A program made the translations under genes and the position numbers. The notes beneath the pieces are model-generated. The model ran no database searches and was not told the origin of the DNA. It saw only the letters and a list, made by a program, of their open reading frames with translations. A stretch of 23,298 bases of DNA from Bacilli bacterium (lineage in GTDB: Bacteria > Bacillota_I > Bacilli_A > RF39 > UBA660): assembly GCA_029004695.1 (NCBI GenBank), contig JAQVZB010000008.1, forward strand, positions 1 through 23,298. The letters are read 5' to 3'. Below are positions 6,411 through 14,700 of the stretch, one piece after another; the first letter of the stretch is position 1, and each line of letters starts with the position of its first letter.

Positions 6411-7295
6411 ATGAAAAGTGGATTTGTAAGTATAATTGGAAGACCTAATACTGGTAAAAGCACTCTAATTAATACCATTATTAATAATCATATTGCGATT
6501 GTAAGTAATGTAGCTGGAACAACTAGAAACACCGTTCAAGGGGTGTATAATGATGAAGAAGCACAAATTGTTTTCATAGATACTCCAGGTATTCATAAAC
6601 CCAAAGATCGATTAGGAAAGTATTTAAATCGTCAAAGTTATAGTTCACTTTCAGAAACAGATGTAATATTATTTGTTGTCGATGCTTCAACTGGAGTTGG
6701 AACTGGGGATAAATTTATAATTGAGACTTTAAAAAATATTGATATTCCGGTAATATTAGTCTTAAACAAAATTGATAAACTAAATGATGATGGTATTATC
6801 AACGCTATCAGACAATATAAGGATTTATATCATTTTTCGGAAATCATCCCCATAAGTGCTATGAATAATGATAATATTGGAAGATTAATCAAAATAATTA
6901 AAAGTTATTTAACCGATACGATTATTTATTATGATAATGGAACAATTACTAATACTAATGCGGAATTTATGGTTGCTGAATTAGTTAGAGAAAAGATTCT
7001 TAATTTAACTAATGAAGAAGTACCTCATTCAATTACTTGTGCAACATCTTATTACAAAGATAAAGGAAGTTTAGTAGAAATATATGTTGATATAATCATT
7101 GATCGAGATTCATTAAAAAAAATCATCATTGGTAAACAAGGATCGATGTTAAAAAATATTGGGATATTAGCTCGAAAAGATATTGAAGGTTTACTTGGTA
7201 AACAAGTTTACTTACAATTATTTGTTAAAACAATAAAGAATTGGCGAGATAAAGAAAGATATTTAAAAGAATTAGGATTTAAAGAAAATGAATAG
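6411..7295 (+). CDS. era: GTPase Era
   Basis: Era is an essential GTPase that binds the 3' end of 16S rRNA and helps 30S maturation, at the inner face of the membrane or in the cytosol. The 294 residues have the G1 motif GRPNTGKST (10-18), G2 around TTRNTVQGV, G3 DTPGIHKP (57-64), G4 NKID (119-122) and G5 ISAM (148-151). A C-terminal KH domain contains IIIGKQGSMLKNIG. ATG 6411 follows AAAGGAG; an in-frame start 48 bases upstream would add a non-homologous leader inside the previous gene's end and is rejected. Confidence 0.97.
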   Translation: MKSGFVSIIGRPNTGKSTLINTIINNHIAIVSNVAGTTRNTVQGVYNDEEAQIVFIDTPGIHKPKDRLGKYLNRQSYSSLSETDVILFVVDASTGVGTGDKFIIETLKNIDIPVILVLNKIDKLNDDGIINAIRQYKDLYHFSEIIPISAMNNDNIGRLIKIIKSYLTDTIIYYDNGTITNTNAEFMVAELVREKILNLTNEEVPHSITCATSYYKDKGSLVEIYVDIIIDRDSLKKIIIGKQGSMLKNIGILARKDIEGLLGKQVYLQLFVKTIKNWRDKERYLKELGFKENE

Positions 7296-7304
7296 GTGGT
7301 AATT

Positions 7305-8453
7305 ATGGCAGGAAAAATAACAGAAAAAACCTTAAGAGGAAAAGAAGCTTTTGAACTTTATATAAAAAATAATGGTGATCAAAGTATTTATACATATCTT
7401 ACAAATAAATATGGAGTTGCTGAACCGACAATTAGAGGGTATATTACTCATTATAAAAATCGAGTAATAAGTCCTAAACCAACTAAAGAAGAACTAGAAT
7501 TATATGAAGAAATTGTTAAAATTAAGCGTACTAAAATTGGAAAAAGAGTTGTATCTTCATATCAAGGAGAAATAACAAATAATTTTAAAAAAGATTTAAT
7601 AACTGATTTTCTTAATATCAAATATATTAAGGAATTAGTTGCTTATGCTATTACATCACCATATGCGATAGAAGAAATATTTAAAAATATTGATAGTGCT
7701 ATTAATTATTCTGAATATAATGAAGAAGAAATTAATAAATTAAATAAAATAAAAGAAGTTATGGAAATAAATCGTAAATTAATAAATGATGAGCGAAGAA
7801 TAAACGTTCGAGAAAAATTCACTTCGATAAAAAATGAAAAAAACATTAATTTAATTTGTGATATTTTAGAAGAAGTGTTAATTGAAGGAATTGAAAATTT
7901 AAATCCTATTATTAGTTCTTATGGTATAAGCCGAAACAAATTTGATAGTAGTTTACCAAAGCTTGCTAATGGCACTGAATTAGAACAAGCATTATATAAT
8001 CAGTATAATATATTATTATTAAATGAAAATGAATTGTTAGAACAAAACTATTTATATATGGTAGACTGCATAACAAATGGGATTATAAAAAATGGCATTA
8101 GTACTTATTTCAATTTATTAGATTATTTTCGCATGACCAAAATAAATCCGATCGAGTTTCAAAGACGAGGGTATAAATTAATGAAAAATAATATTATAAC
8201 CAGAAGAGAATATGAATCAGTTTGTAATTTCTTTAAGTTATATGAAAATTCACTACGTTTACTTTCCCATAAAGAAGCTCTTGAATATTATTATTCAATA
8301 TCAGGAGTACCAGTTACTAAAGAACAAAAAGAAATGATTATTAATTATATCGAAAATGAACTAGGAATAAAATTATATACTGGTGTTTTTGAAAATGCTT
8401 GTGATGAAGCATTAAAAAATATGTTAGTTACTAATAATTTAGCTTATGTATAG
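7305..8453 (+). CDS. Unrecognised protein with helix-turn-helix-like segments
   Basis: This 382-residue protein matches no family I can name. It is soluble, almost wholly helical by pattern, lysine/glutamate rich, with no signal peptide or membrane segment. Residues 27-54 (YLTNKYGVAEPTIRGYITHY) read as a helix-turn-helix. Similar helix-turn patterns recur near 198-220 (NPIISSYGISRNKFDSS) and 278-300 (NPIEFQRRGYKLMKNN), so it may contain several related modules with a charged helical stretch (about 120-190) between. ATG 7305 follows AGGTGGT; a GTG nine bases upstream overlaps that site. It is inserted between era and yqzL-recO, which are adjacent in Bacillus, and shares their operon and base composition. 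A nucleic-acid-binding role is only an inference from the HTH-like pattern. Confidence 0.75.
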   Translation: MAGKITEKTLRGKEAFELYIKNNGDQSIYTYLTNKYGVAEPTIRGYITHYKNRVISPKPTKEELELYEEIVKIKRTKIGKRVVSSYQGEITNNFKKDLITDFLNIKYIKELVAYAITSPYAIEEIFKNIDSAINYSEYNEEEINKLNKIKEVMEINRKLINDERRINVREKFTSIKNEKNINLICDILEEVLIEGIENLNPIISSYGISRNKFDSSLPKLANGTELEQALYNQYNILLLNENELLEQNYLYMVDCITNGIIKNGISTYFNLLDYFRMTKINPIEFQRRGYKLMKNNIITRREYESVCNFFKLYENSLRLLSHKEALEYYYSISGVPVTKEQKEMIINYIENELGIKLYTGVFENACDEALKNMLVTNNLAYV

Positions 8454-8467
8454 ATATTGAAAATTTT

Positions 8468-8497
8468 TCCCAATATATTAATAGAAAGGTATTGGGA
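8468..8497 (+). promoter_or_regulatory. Hairpin around the yqzL ribosome binding site
   Basis: A perfect 8-bp inverted repeat, TCCCAATA (8468-8475) and TATTGGGA (8490-8497), encloses a 14-base loop that contains AGAAAGG, the only good Shine-Dalgarno ahead of yqzL (ATG 8505). No T run follows, so it is not a terminator on either strand. Unfolded, the SD lies 15 bases from the ATG, which is too far; folding the 3' arm would bring it closer. Confidence 0.5.
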
Positions 8498-8504
8498 TTA
8501 ATTT

Positions 8505-8585
8505 ATGAATAAAAAAGAAGCCTGGGATATGTTTAAAAAAACCGGGAAAATAGAATATTATTTAAGATATAAGAGAAGTGAATAA
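8505..8585 (+). CDS. yqzL: YqzL-like micro-protein
   Basis: A 26-codon reading frame, MNKKEAWDMFKKTGKIEYYL and six more residues, lies between the HTH-like gene and recO. The pattern W..F..TG.I..YL.YK is that of YqzL, a small conserved Firmicute protein of unknown function always found just before recO (about 47 residues in Bacillus). This one is truncated at its C terminus relative to Bacillus. It ends three bases before the recO start, and its end carries the recO ribosome binding site (AGAAGTGAA). Translation initiation seems to depend on an SD in a hairpin loop upstream. Confidence 0.75.
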   Translation: MNKKEAWDMFKKTGKIEYYLRYKRSE

Positions 8586-8588
8586 TAA

Positions 8589-9314
8589 ATGCTTAAAGAA
8601 GTAGAAGGTATTATAATAAGTGAAACCAACTATGGTGAAACTAGTAAAATAATTAATATATTAACTAATGATGGTATAGTTGGTGTAATGGCTAAAGGAT
8701 CAAAATCTTTAAAAAGTCCTTTAAGAAGTTATACTCAAAAATTCACTTATGGGAAATTTTATCTTTATTATAAAGAAAATAAATTATCGATTTTAAAATC
8801 AGTTGATATTATTGATGATTTAATTAGTATTAAAACAAACATAGAATTAATTGGGTATTTATCTTATATATCAGATTTAATTTATCAAATAATGAAACAG
8901 AATTATGATAAAGATTTATACAATCTATATATAAATGCCATTTTAAAAATAAATGATGGCTTAAATCCTAAAATAATATGCAATATTGTCGAATTAAAAG
9001 GACTTGATTATTTAGGAGTTGGAATTAATTTTAATACTTGTGTTAAATGTGGAAGCATGAAAAATATTATTACGATTAATCCAGATGAAGGTGGGTATAT
9101 TTGTAAGAATTGCTATACTAATGAAAAATATCATGATGAAAAAACTCTTAAAATGTTAAGAATGTATTATTTAGTTGATATATCTTCAATAAGTGATTTA
9201 AAAATAAGCGATGAAGTTATAAATAATATAAATAATTTTATCAATATTTATTATGAAAGATATACTGGTTTATATCTAAAAAGTAAAAAATTTTTAGATG
9301 CGATAACTACTTAA
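8589..9314 (+). CDS. recO: DNA repair protein RecO
   Basis: RecO loads RecA onto SSB-coated single-stranded DNA with RecR and anneals strands in the RecFOR pathway. The 241-residue length is normal. The N-terminal OB fold carries EGIIISETNYGETSKIINIL and GSKSLKSPLRSY. A four-cysteine zinc site follows: C151-x2-C154 and C172-x2-C175 (CVKCG ... CKNC). The region between them and a helical C-terminal domain match the family. Position after yqzL is as in Bacillus. Confidence 0.93.
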   Translation: MLKEVEGIIISETNYGETSKIINILTNDGIVGVMAKGSKSLKSPLRSYTQKFTYGKFYLYYKENKLSILKSVDIIDDLISIKTNIELIGYLSYISDLIYQIMKQNYDKDLYNLYINAILKINDGLNPKIICNIVELKGLDYLGVGINFNTCVKCGSMKNIITINPDEGGYICKNCYTNEKYHDEKTLKMLRMYYLVDISSISDLKISDEVINNINNFINIYYERYTGLYLKSKKFLDAITT

Positions 9315-9329
9315 ACTTATGGAGGATTT

Positions 9330-9833
9330 ATGAAGTATAATTTACAAAGAAAAGAATATTTATCATGGGATGCTACTTTTATGATTATGTCATTAGTAAT
9401 AGAGAAAAGAAGTAAAGATCCTTCTACCCAAGTTGGAGCATGTATAGTCGGAAGTGATAATCGGATTTTATCACTAGGGTATAATGGAACTCCTAATGGT
9501 TTTTTAGATTCGGAATTTCCTTGGAGTAGAGAAGGAAATAAAATTGAAACCAAATATCCTTATGTTGTTCATGCTGAACGAAATGCGATTTTAAATTATC
9601 GTGGTAATAAGAAAGATTTAGAAGGATCAAAATTATATACCTCATTATTTCCTTGTAATGAATGTGCCAAAGAGATCATTCAAACTGGTATTAAAGAAAT
9701 TATTTATGATATAGATAAATATGCTCATTTAGATGAATATAAAGCTTCTAAGTTAATGCTTGATAAATGCAAAGTTAAATATCGAAGCATTACTAATGAA
9801 GTAAGAAAAGAAATAAAACAATTTAAATTATAA
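9330..9833 (+). CDS. comEB: dCMP deaminase (ComEB-like)
   Basis: This 167-residue enzyme deaminates dCMP to dUMP, supplying thymidylate synthesis. The zinc/proton-shuttle motif is H81-A82-E83 and the second half is P108-C109-N110-E111-C112. Family hallmarks KDPSTQVGACIV (29-40) and LGYNGTPNGF (49-58) are complete, distinguishing it from tRNA and cytosine deaminases. Whether it is also allosterically controlled by dCTP cannot be told. Start ATG 9330 follows GGAGG. It is the last gene of the yqfC operon and ends on a terminator. Together with cdd it gives the operon two pyrimidine deaminases. Confidence 0.94.
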   Translation: MKYNLQRKEYLSWDATFMIMSLVIEKRSKDPSTQVGACIVGSDNRILSLGYNGTPNGFLDSEFPWSREGNKIETKYPYVVHAERNAILNYRGNKKDLEGSKLYTSLFPCNECAKEIIQTGIKEIIYDIDKYAHLDEYKASKLMLDKCKVKYRSITNEVRKEIKQFKL

Positions 9834-9858
9834 ACCACTATTTAAAAATAGTGGTTTT
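9832..9858 (+). terminator. Terminator after comEB
   Basis: The arms AAACCACTATTT (9832-9843) and AAATAGTGGTTT (9846-9857) are perfect complements, separated by two bases, giving a stem of about 11 bp with a small AT loop and flanking A and T runs. Its 5' edge overlaps the comEB stop. Confidence 0.8.
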
Positions 9859-9860
9859 AA

Positions 9861-9869
9861 TGTTATACT
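9861..9869 (+). promoter_or_regulatory. Candidate extended -10 for alaS
   Basis: TGTTATACT at 9861-9869 is an extended -10 (TGn plus TATACT), 24 bases before the alaS start. The -35 region falls in the preceding terminator and is poor. There is no room for a T-box leader. Confidence 0.4.
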
Positions 9870-9893
9870 TTTTTAAGTAAAGGAAGTGCATAT

Positions 9894-11642
9894 ATGAATT
9901 TAAGAGATTTATATATTAATTATTTTATAAGTAAAGGGCATAAGTTTATTCCTTCAGCTCCAATAGTACCTGAAAATGATGCCAGTGTTTTATTTAATAC
10001 GGCTGGTATGCAACCTTTAATACCTTATTTAATGGGAAAAAAACATCCATATGGTAATAGGTTAGTTAACTATCAGAAATGTGTTCGAACTAATGATTTA
10101 GATTCAATTGGGGATAAAACCCATCATACTTTTTTTGAAATGTTAGGTAACTGGTCGTTAGGTGATTATTTTAAAAAGGAGTCAATTGCTTTTAGTTTTG
10201 AATTTTTAACAAAAGTTTTAGAAATCCCAATTGAAAGATTAGCTGTGTCAGTTTTTGAAGGAAATAAAGATATACCTAGAGATGAAGTAAGTGCTAATTA
10301 TTGGCTGGATTTAGGAATAAGTAAAGACCGAATTGTCTATTTAGGAATGGATGATAACTTTTGGATTGCCGGTGAATATGGTCCTTGTGGGGGAGATTCG
10401 GAAATTTTTTATTTTCGAAGTAATGAAGAAATTCCCATAAAGTTTGATCCTCATGATCATCGCTGGGTTGAAATATGGAATAATGTTTTTATGGAATATA
10501 ATAAAAACCAAGATGGAACATTTACTAAATTACCTAAAAAGAATGTTGATACCGGTATGGGTTTTGAAAGAGTAGCTGCAATTCTTGAAGAAAAAGATGA
10601 TAATTATGCATCATCAGTTTGGAAAGATATAATTGATAAAATAAGTGAAATAGCTAATCTACCTTATGAAGGTAATGAAAAATCAATGCGAATAATTGCT
10701 GACCATATTAGAACTTCGGTTTTTATACTTGCTGATAATGCTGGAATCAAACCAGCAAATACCGACCAAGGTTATATATTAAGAAGATTAATAAGAAGAG
10801 CTATCAGACATGCTAAAATACTTAATATTGATATTAATAGTAATTGGGAAGAATTAATTGCTAATCTAATCATTAATAAATATTGTAAGTATTATCGTGA
10901 ACTTAATGATAATAAAAATATTATTTTAGAAGAATTAAAAAAAGAAAAAGACCGTTTTAATAAAACTTTAGAAAAAGGTTTAAAAGAATTTGCTAAAGTA
11001 TTAAGTTCATCTAATAAAATCATTACTGGTCAAGATGCTTTTAAATTATATGATACTTATGGTTTTCCGATTGAATTAACGGAAGAGTTAGCTCAAGAAA
11101 AAAAATTAAACGTGGATATTAAAAGATTTAAAGATAAATTTAAAGAACATCAAGAAAAATCAAGAATTGGAGCAATTGGAAAATTTAAAGGTGGAATGGG
11201 TTCTAATGGCGAAATTGAAACTAAATATCATACCGCAACGCATTTATTAAATGCCGCTTTAAAAGTTGTTATTAATCAAAATATCCATCAAAAGGGATCT
11301 AACATTACGGAAGAAAGATTAAGATTTGATTTCAACTGTAATCATAAATTAAGTAATGAAGAATTACAAAATATCGAAAATTTAGTCAATAAGTGGATTA
11401 AAGATGAAATCGAAGTTAAAGTAAAAGAAATGAATAAGAATGAAGCTTTAAAAATTGGAGCTGAATGTATGTTTATTGATAAATATCCTGATTTAGTAAA
11501 TGTATATTTTATCGGTGATATATCAAAAGAATTATGTGGAGGGCCACATGTTAAAAATACAAAAGAATTAAATCATTTTAAAATCATTAAAGAAGAAGCC
11601 TCATCTTCAGGCATTAGAAGAATTAAAGCTATTTTAAATTAA
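9894..11642 (+). CDS. alaS: Alanyl-tRNA synthetase, short form without C-Ala domain
   Basis: The enzyme charges tRNA-Ala. It has 582 residues, against about 870 for the standard bacterial enzyme. The class II catalytic and tRNA-recognition part is present (FNTAGMQPL at 34-42, QKCVRT, FFEMLGNWSLGDYF, GMGFERVA, DTYGFP from 387). The editing site is complete: HTATH with H446 and H450, and CGGPH with C548 and H552, the 102-residue spacing equalling that of E. coli. Missing are the beta-barrel insert normally placed between the catalytic and editing cores (only 59 residues separate DTYGFP from the HxxxH) and the whole C-terminal C-Ala/oligomerisation domain. The protein ends right after GIRRIKAI, the normal end of the editing domain, and the stop is built into a terminator, so the length is genuine. 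The usual CGGTH is CGGPH. Confidence 0.92.
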   Translation: MNLRDLYINYFISKGHKFIPSAPIVPENDASVLFNTAGMQPLIPYLMGKKHPYGNRLVNYQKCVRTNDLDSIGDKTHHTFFEMLGNWSLGDYFKKESIAFSFEFLTKVLEIPIERLAVSVFEGNKDIPRDEVSANYWLDLGISKDRIVYLGMDDNFWIAGEYGPCGGDSEIFYFRSNEEIPIKFDPHDHRWVEIWNNVFMEYNKNQDGTFTKLPKKNVDTGMGFERVAAILEEKDDNYASSVWKDIIDKISEIANLPYEGNEKSMRIIADHIRTSVFILADNAGIKPANTDQGYILRRLIRRAIRHAKILNIDINSNWEELIANLIINKYCKYYRELNDNKNIILEELKKEKDRFNKTLEKGLKEFAKVLSSSNKIITGQDAFKLYDTYGFPIELTEELAQEKKLNVDIKRFKDKFKEHQEKSRIGAIGKFKGGMGSNGEIETKYHTATHLLNAALKVVINQNIHQKGSNITEERLRFDFNCNHKLSNEELQNIENLVNKWIKDEIEVKVKEMNKNEALKIGAECMFIDKYPDLVNVYFIGDISKELCGGPHVKNTKELNHFKIIKEEASSSGIRRIKAILN

Positions 11643-11655
11643 AATAGCTTTTTTA
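11625..11655 (+). terminator. Terminator embedded in the alaS stop
   Basis: Perfect 13-base arms AAAGCTATTTTAA (11625-11637) and TTAAAATAGCTTT (11639-11651) around one central base (11638), followed by more Ts. The last five alaS codons form the 5' arm and the TAA (11640-11642) is in the 3' arm. Confidence 0.85.
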
Positions 11656-11683
11656 GATATTTATTTATAAATAAGTAAAATTA

Positions 11684-11697
11684 TGATAATATTATCA
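11684..11697. promoter_or_regulatory. 14-base palindrome ahead of lepA
   Basis: TGATAATATTATCA is a perfect palindrome 14 bases before the lepA start. It overlaps a candidate -10 (TATGAT, 11682-11687). It has no spacer, so it makes a poor RNA hairpin and reads better as a DNA operator; its AT-only core makes chance occurrence possible. Confidence 0.35.
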
Positions 11698-11711
11698 CTA
11701 GGTGATGAAAA

Positions 11712-13493
11712 GTGAACAACATTCGTAATTTTTGTATTATTGCCCATATTGATCATGGTAAAAGTACTTTAGCTGATCGGATTTTAGAATTAACCGGTGG
11801 AGTAGAAGTCCGTAAAATGAAACCTCAATTACTTGATAATATGGATATTGAACGTGAAAGAGGTATTACCATAAAATTAAATGCTATTGAGCTTACTTAT
11901 AAAGATTATACTTTTCATTTAATAGATACCCCAGGACATGTTGATTTTACTTATGAAGTATCAAGAAGTTTAGAAGCTTGTGAAGGAGCATTATTAATAG
12001 TTGATGCGATTCAAGGAGTAGAAGCTCAAACTTTAGCTAATTTATTTTTAGCTTTAAATAGTAATTTAACCATTATTCCAATTATAAATAAAATTGATTT
12101 ACCTAATGCTGATATTCCCAGAGTAAAAAAAGAATTAAACCAATTATTTGGTTTTAAAGAAGAAGAAATTCTTTTAGCATCAGGTAAAACTGGCGAAGGC
12201 GTTCTTGAAATCTTAGATGCCGTAATTGATCGAATTCCAGCTCCTAAAAATGAAAATATAAATGAAACAAAAGCTTTAATATTTGATACATATTTTGACT
12301 CTTATCGAGGTGTTATAGCATCTATTTGTGTAAAAAGTGGCGAAATTAATGAAAATGATACCATTATAATGATGAGTAATGGCGAAGAATACGAAGTAGC
12401 TGAATTAGGGGTTAATAATCCTGAAACTAAAAGATTAAAAGCTTTAAAAGCTGGTACTGTCGGATGGTTAAGTGCTAATATTAAAACTATTGATACCGTA
12501 AGAGTAGGAGATACGATTACGACTAAAAGCCGAAAAGCAATTAAACCTTTAAGTGGCTATAAACCAATGAAACCTATGGTTTATTCAGGTATTTACCCAA
12601 TTGAGCCAAATAAATTTGTCCCATTAAAAGAAGCTTTAGAAAAATTAAAATTAAATGATGCTTCTTTAACATATGAATCAGAAACAAGTGAAGCTTTAGG
12701 ATTCGGATTTAGATGTGGCTTTTTAGGATTACTTCATATGGAAATTATTGAAGAAAGACTTACGAGAGAGTTTAATATTGATATAATTGCTACGAGTCCT
12801 TCCGTTATCTATGAAATATTACTAACTAATGGTGAAAAAATATTAATTGATAATCCTAGCCAGATGCCAGATCGAGTCAAAATTCAAAGTATAAGTGAGC
12901 CTTATATTAAAGCTAATATTTTTGTTCCTGCTTTATATATTGGTCCGATTATGGAATTATGTCAAGAAAAAAGAGGTATTTATCAAACAACCGAATACAT
13001 AGATGAATCGAGAGTAAATATTCATTATGAGTTACCTCTAGCGGAAATTGTTTATGATTTTTTTGATCGTTTAAAAAGTTATACTAAAGGTTATGCTTCT
13101 TTTGATTATGAATTATCTGATTATAAAATAAGTGATTTAATTAAAATGGATATTTTAATAAATAATGAAATCGTAGATGCTTTAAGTGTTATTGTTCATA
13201 AAGATGCAGCTTATCAAAGAGGAAAAACTATAACCAATAATTTAAGAAGTATTATTCCCAGACAACTATTTGAAGTTCCTATTCAAGCCACTATTGGATC
13301 TAAAATAATAGCTAGAGAAACAATAAATGCGATGCGAAAAAATGTTTTAGCTAAATGTTATGGTGGAGATATATCTCGCAAAAGAAAATTATTAGAAAAA
13401 CAAAAAGCTGGTAAAAAAAGAATGAAAATGATTGGTAGTGTTGAAATACCACCAGAAGCTTTTTTAAGTATTTTAAAAACGGAAAAAAAATAA
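11712..13493 (+). CDS. lepA: Elongation factor 4 (LepA)
   Basis: LepA is a ribosome-associated translational GTPase linked to back-translocation and to 30S biogenesis or initiation. The 593-residue length is normal. G1 is AHIDHGKST (11-19), the switch I region has RERGITI (48-54), G3 is DTPGH (72-76) and G4 is NKID (126-129). The EF-G-like domains II, III and V follow, and the LepA-specific C-terminal domain ends in KRMKMIGSVEIPPEAFL, diagnostic against EF-G. The start is GTG 11712 after AGGTGAT; an ATG at 11705 is out of frame. It is not clearly co-transcribed with alaS because of the terminator between them, and lepA-hemW is the order in Bacillus. Confidence 0.97.
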   Translation: MNNIRNFCIIAHIDHGKSTLADRILELTGGVEVRKMKPQLLDNMDIERERGITIKLNAIELTYKDYTFHLIDTPGHVDFTYEVSRSLEACEGALLIVDAIQGVEAQTLANLFLALNSNLTIIPIINKIDLPNADIPRVKKELNQLFGFKEEEILLASGKTGEGVLEILDAVIDRIPAPKNENINETKALIFDTYFDSYRGVIASICVKSGEINENDTIIMMSNGEEYEVAELGVNNPETKRLKALKAGTVGWLSANIKTIDTVRVGDTITTKSRKAIKPLSGYKPMKPMVYSGIYPIEPNKFVPLKEALEKLKLNDASLTYESETSEALGFGFRCGFLGLLHMEIIEERLTREFNIDIIATSPSVIYEILLTNGEKILIDNPSQMPDRVKIQSISEPYIKANIFVPALYIGPIMELCQEKRGIYQTTEYIDESRVNIHYELPLAEIVYDFFDRLKSYTKGYASFDYELSDYKISDLIKMDILINNEIVDALSVIVHKDAAYQRGKTITNNLRSIIPRQLFEVPIQATIGSKIIARETINAMRKNVLAKCYGGDISRKRKLLEKQKAGKKRMKMIGSVEIPPEAFLSILKTEKK

Positions 13494-13529
13494 GAAATTA
13501 TTATCCTTTTAAAATACTTTCTTTTTTTG

Positions 13530-13535
13530 TATAAT
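13530..13535 (+). promoter_or_regulatory. Candidate -10 for hemW
   Basis: Consensus TATAAT, 20 bases ahead of the hemW start. No good -35 is visible in the T-rich sequence before it, and I see no convincing terminator after lepA, so read-through from lepA is possible. Confidence 0.35.
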
Positions 13536-13555
13536 AATAATGTGAGGTAAAATAG

Positions 13556-14638
13556 ATGGAAAGTGTTTATATTCATATTCCTTTTTGTAAGAATATTTGT
13601 TCTTATTGTGATTTTTGTAAAATCATTTATAATCCAGCTGATGTTAAAAGATATTTAGAAGCCTTAGAAAAAGAAGTAAAAGAATATTATTTAAATGAAA
13701 AAATAAAAACAATTTATATTGGAGGAGGCACTCCTTCTTCATTAAATGCTAATGAATTAAGTCAACTTTTTAATATAATAGAATTATTTAATAAATCTCA
13801 ATATTGTGAAATTACTTTTGAATGCAATGTAAATGATATAACTTCTGAATTAATAGATATTTTAATAAATAATAATATCAATCGCATAAGCATTGGAGCA
13901 GAATCTTTTAATAAAGAAAAACTAAAATTTATGGATCGAACTTGTGATTATGAAGATTTAAAAATAAAAATGAATTTAATCCGTAATAAAGGCATTAATA
14001 ATATAAACTTAGATTTAATGTATGGAATTCCAGGAGAAAAGATCGATATATTAAAAAAAGATTTTAAATTATTATTAAAATTAAATCCGGAACATATTAG
14101 TACTTATTCCTTAATTATTGAAGATGGTACGATTGCGAAAGTTAAAAATACTCATAATATTAATGAAGATATCGATTTAGAAATGTACAATTACATAAGA
14201 AAAAAGCTTAAAAATAAAGGATATATTCATTATGAAATTAGTAATTTTTCTAAACTGGGTTTTGAATCTAAGCATAACTTAACCTACTGGAATAATAAAG
14301 AATATTATGGTTTTGGTTTAGGAGCTTCAGGTTATATTAATGGTTTTAGATATGAAAATACTAAAAATATTAATAATTATTGTGAAGGAAAATATCGCTT
14401 TAAGGAAAGTTTATTATCTAAACAAGAAATGATGGAAAACGAAATAATATTAGGATTAAGAAAAATTAAAGGGATTAATCTTCAGGAATTCTTTGATAAA
14501 TATGAAGTAAATATTCAAGATGTATTTCCAGTTAAACCATTATTAAAAAGCAAAGAATTAAGATATAAGAATGGTCATATTTATATCAATCCTGATCAAT
14601 TATATGTTATGAATGAAATATTAATTAAATTAATATAA
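13556..14638 (+). CDS. hemW: Radical SAM protein HemW
   Basis: HemW is a heme chaperone related to, but not itself, oxygen-independent coproporphyrinogen III oxidase (HemN). The 360-residue length fits HemW; HemN is longer with an N-terminal extension, absent here. The radical SAM cluster motif starts at HIPFC with C11, C15 and C18 (FCKNICSYCDF); an additional C21 follows. GGGTPS is at 56-61. The SAM/TIM-barrel motifs NRISIGAESF, NLDLMYGIPG and STYSLIIEDGT come next, then a C-terminal HemW domain including NLTYWNNKEYYGFGLGASGY. No heme biosynthesis gene is in the window, so what it serves in this organism is open. The start follows GAGGT. Confidence 0.93.
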   Translation: MESVYIHIPFCKNICSYCDFCKIIYNPADVKRYLEALEKEVKEYYLNEKIKTIYIGGGTPSSLNANELSQLFNIIELFNKSQYCEITFECNVNDITSELIDILINNNINRISIGAESFNKEKLKFMDRTCDYEDLKIKMNLIRNKGINNINLDLMYGIPGEKIDILKKDFKLLLKLNPEHISTYSLIIEDGTIAKVKNTHNINEDIDLEMYNYIRKKLKNKGYIHYEISNFSKLGFESKHNLTYWNNKEYYGFGLGASGYINGFRYENTKNINNYCEGKYRFKESLLSKQEMMENEIILGLRKIKGINLQEFFDKYEVNIQDVFPVKPLLKSKELRYKNGHIYINPDQLYVMNEILIKLI

Positions 14639-14670
14639 TTTATGTATAGTAATTGTAAAATAATTATCAA

Positions 14671-14700
14671 TTGAAAACATTTTAAAGTATATGTTACAAT
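14671..14700 (+). promoter_or_regulatory. Promoter of the cohesin/cadherin-like surface protein
   Basis: TTGAAA (14671-14676), an 18-base spacer and TACAAT (14695-14700) with a TGT extended element at 14692-14694. An imperfect inverted repeat (14648-14658 and 14694-14704, 10 of 11 bases) brackets it. Confidence 0.6.

Noticed and set aside
9834..9893. T-box riboswitch before alaS
   Set aside because: Fewer than 60 bases separate comEB and alaS, mostly a terminator hairpin, with no T-box consensus or specifier stem.
13494..13530. Terminator between lepA and hemW
   Set aside because: Only imperfect A/T pairings can be drawn around the T-rich stretch; no stable stem was found.
13358..13576. Minus-strand open frame over the lepA-hemW junction
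   Set aside because: It is antisense to the conserved LepA C terminus, has no ribosome binding site and no recognisable protein pattern. The same applies to the minus-strand frames at 1170-1364, 9317-9553 and 18835-19092.
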